Part shown: piece by piece, positions 62,301 through 64,000 of the stretch
Layout: every line of letters starts with the position of its first letter
How positions within the stretch are numbered: position 1 is the first letter of the stretch
Origin: Nomia melanderi
Taxonomy: Eukaryota > Arthropoda > Insecta > Hymenoptera > Halictidae
Length of the DNA: 64,000 bases
NCBI RefSeq assembly: GCF_051020985.1
Contig: NW_027475146.1
Coordinates: 1,364,001 to 1,428,000, forward strand
Reading direction: 5' to 3'
The notes under the pieces: model-generated
What the model saw: the letters and a program-made list of their open reading frames with translations, nothing else
Database searches by the model: none
What the model was told of the DNA's origin: nothing
Translations under genes and position numbers: made by a program

Positions 62301-63209
62301 CTCGGGTGCTATTACAGATAGCGCAATAAATCAAAGTGCATTGTCTGTAGGAGGCCCTGGCGCATGAATCTGAGCAGCGGGAACGACCTCGGACCACCAG
62401 GGGCCGAGAAAACCACATTCTCATGGGGCCGGACACTCAGGGTCAGGGAAAAATCCAATATATATCTGGTGATATCTCGGGTGCTATTACAGATAGCGCA
62501 ATAAATCAAAGTGCATTGTCTGTAGGAGGCCCTGGTGCATGAATGTGTGCAGCGGGAACGACCTCGGACCACCATGGCCGAGAAAACCACAGTCTCATGG
62601 GGCCGGACACTCAGGGTCAGGGCAAAATCCAATATATATCTGGTGATATCTCGGGTGCTATTAGAGATGGCGCAATAAACCAAAGTGAATTATCTGCAGG
62701 AGGCACTGGCGCATGCATCTGTGCAGCGGGAACGACCTCGGACCACCAGGGGCCGAGAAAACCACATTCTCATGGGGCCGGACACTCAGGGTCAGGGAAA
62801 AATCCAATATATATCTGGTGATATCTCGGGTGCTATTAGAGACAGCGCAATAAATCAAAGTGCATTGTCTGTAGGAGGCCCTGGCGCATGAATGTGGCCG
62901 GCGGGAAAGACCTGGGATCACCAGGGCCCGAGACAACCACCGTCTCATGGGGCCGGACACTCAGGGTCAGGGAAAAATCCAATATATATCTGGTGATATC
63001 TCGGGTGCTATTACAGATAGCGGAATAAATCAAAGTGCATTGTCTGTAGGAGGCCCTGGTGCATGAATCTGAGCAGCGGGAACGACCTCGGACCACCAGG
63101 GGCCGAGAAAACCACAGTCTCATGGGGCCGGACACTCAGGGTCGGGGGAAAATCCAATATATATCTGGTTATATCTCTGGTGCTATTAGAGATAGCGCAA
63201 TAAACCAAA
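59364..63209 (+). repeat. 22-monomer unit, copy 2 (3,846 bp)
   Basis: Collinear with 55518-59363 through its whole length at a constant 3,846 bp offset. I noticed only scattered single-base differences, for example GAGAAAACCAAATTCTC (58,039) against GAGAAAACCACATTCTC (61,885). This is the most similar pair of long units in the window. Confidence 0.92.
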
Positions 63210-64000
63210 GTGAATTATCTGCAGGAGGCCCTGTCGCATAAATCTGTGCAGCGGGAACGACCTCGTACCACCAGGGGCCGAGAAAACCACCGTCTCATGG
63301 GGCCGGACACTCAGGGTCAGGGAAAAATCCAATATATATCTGGTGATATCTCGGGTGCTATTACAGATAGCGCAATAAATCAAAGTGCATTGTCTGTAGG
63401 AGGCCCTGGTGCATGAATCTGTGCAGCGGGAACGATCTCGGACCACCAGGGGCCGAGAAAACCACAGTCTCATGGGGCCGGACACTCAGGGTCGGGGGAA
63501 AATCCAATATATATCTGGTTATATCTCGGGTGCTATTAGAGACAGCGCAATAAACCAAAGTGCATTGTCTGTAGGAGGCCCTGGTGCATGAATCTGTGCA
63601 GCGGGAACGACCTCGGACCACCAGGGGCCGAGAAAACCACAGTCTCATGGGGCCGGACACTCAGGGTCGGGGGAAAATCCAATATATATCTGGTTATATC
63701 TCGGGTGCTATTAGAGATAGCGCAATAAATCAAAGTGCATTGTCTGTAGGAGGCCCTGGTGCATGAATCTGTGCAGCGGGAACGACCTCGGACCACCAGG
63801 GGCCGAGAAAACCACAGTCTCATGGGGCCGGACACTCAGGGTCAGGGGAAAATCCAATATATATCTGGTGATATCTCGGGTGCTATTAGAGATAGCGCAG
63901 TCATCCAAAGTGAATTATCTGCAGGAGGCCCTGGCGCATAAATCTGTGCAGCGGGAACGACCTCGGACCACCAGGGGCCGAGAAAACCAGCGTCTCATGG
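63210..64000 (+). repeat. near-identical single monomers at the right end
   Basis: Monomers at 63385, 63560 and 63735 are almost the same sequence: GGTGCATGAATC, CCACAGTCTCATGGGG, and for two of them GGGTCGGGGGAAAATCC with GGTTATATCTCGGG. The unit here is the monomer itself and not an HOR. The monomer at 63560 has the recombinant linker AATAAACCAAAGTGCATTG. The last monomer is cut by the window end. Confidence 0.85.

Larger units (their letters stand above)
37738..62580 (+). repeat. 174-bp monomers with a recurrent 1-bp deletion
   Basis: Sixteen monomers read CCACCATGGCCGAG where the standard is CCACCAGGGGCCGAG, one base shorter plus a G-to-T change. They lie near 37,741, 39,841, 41,413, 41,761, 43,510, 48,759, 51,033, 54,356, 55,756, 56,805, 58,204, 58,728, 59,602, 60,651, 62,050 and 62,574. 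Two more, near 41,231 and 43,331, read GGACCCCCATGTCCGAG. These account for 18 of the 22 bases by which the grid slips across the window. Confidence 0.88.
1..64000 (+). repeat. 175-bp tandem satellite array spanning the entire window
   Basis: The same ~175-bp sequence recurs head to tail from the first to the last base, about 366 copies, with no inverted block and no unique spacer. Landmarks recur in fixed order in nearly every copy: GGAGGCCCTGGCGCATG, GCAGCGGGAACGACCTCGG, CCAGGGGCCGAG, CATGGGGCCGGACACTCAGG, AATATATATCTGG, TCTCGGGTGCTATTA and AGCGCAATAAA. The grid keeps an exact 175-bp step for the first 14.7 kb and slips by only 22 bp in total across the window. The consensus has 92 G+C of 175 and 9 CpGs by hand count. 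I recognise no known named satellite. A centromeric or pericentromeric role is inferred only from monomer size and HOR structure. No gene, RNA gene, promoter, terminator, transposon or attachment site could be supported anywhere in the array. Confidence 0.98.

Noticed and set aside
55518..63209. Assembly duplication as the sole explanation for the 3,846-bp pair
   Set aside because: The copies differ at scattered single bases, which argues for two real copies. An assembly artefact is not excluded without reads, so it is kept as a caution and not as a call.
33..63941. Hundreds of open frames of 60-126 codons on both strands
   Set aside because: They recur every 175 bp on both strands at once, mostly begin at GTG or at any available start within the repeat, and end at the same point of each monomer. 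Because 175 is not a multiple of three, each new monomer shifts the frame. Similar translations reflect repeat identity, not protein conservation.
1..64000. CRISPR array
   Set aside because: There are no short direct repeats alternating with unique spacers. The full 175 bp is the repeat, and no cas-like gene is present.
1..64000. Transposon, LTR or other insertion within the array
   Set aside because: The 175-bp grid is unbroken apart from 1-2 bp deletions, so no inserted element, target-site duplication or terminal repeat can be present in the window.
1..64000. Bacterial or phage origin
   Set aside because: There is no coding sequence, ribosome-binding context or mobile element in 64 kb. 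Head-to-tail satellite of nucleosome size with nested HORs is typical of eukaryotic heterochromatin.

Overview
The whole 64 kb window is one uninterrupted satellite DNA array. A 175-bp monomer is repeated head to tail about 366 times, with every copy in the same orientation. I see no protein-coding gene, RNA gene, transposon, CRISPR array or unique sequence in it. The window opens and closes inside a monomer, so both array edges lie outside. A nucleosome-scale monomer, nested higher-order repeats (HORs) and many kilobases without genes point to a eukaryotic chromosome, probably a centromeric, pericentromeric or other heterochromatic block read by long-read assembly. I cannot name the species from the sequence. 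The consensus is about 53% GC by hand count and keeps 9 CpGs.

Monomers differ by substitutions and by swapped segments rather than by length. Two linker haplotypes occur: type A (AATAAACC followed by GAATTATCTGCAGG) and type B (AATAAATC followed by GCATTGTCTGTAGG). A third class, type C, has the middle ~70 bp replaced by a diverged, equal-length sequence beginning ATTACAGATTTTC. About 34 type C copies lie left of 45.9 kb and none in the last 18 kb. Only 21 length changes were detected in the whole window. All are 1-2 bp deletions, and 16 of them are the same 1-bp deletion haplotype, seen only from 37.7 kb rightward.

Layout. 0.05-14.1 kb: a 7-monomer unit (1,225 bp, five copies) sits inside a 17-monomer unit (2,975 bp, two tandem copies), and the whole block recurs after 9,100 bp with 22 monomers missing. 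14.2-20.8 kb: a 19-monomer unit (3,322 bp), then a 7-monomer step and a freshly duplicated single monomer. 21-28.4 kb: the most heterogeneous part, with a 7-monomer block repeated 2,275 bp apart and many short patches. 29.4-35.2 kb: segments in the order X-Y-X-Z-Y. 32.9-38.3 kb recurs at 43.8-49.3 kb. Between them are three turns of a ~12-monomer unit (37.5-43.8 kb). 47.0-55.5 kb: overlapping 2,274-bp and 3,324-bp tandem units. 55.5-63.2 kb: two nearly identical 22-monomer units of 3,846 bp. 63.2-64.0 kb: near-identical single monomers.

There are no interacting genes to describe. The biology visible is repeat evolution: repeated unequal exchange or amplification in whole multiples of 175 bp, with younger-looking, more homogeneous units toward the right. 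Many short open frames exist on both strands, but they are by-products of the repeat and are not annotated as genes.
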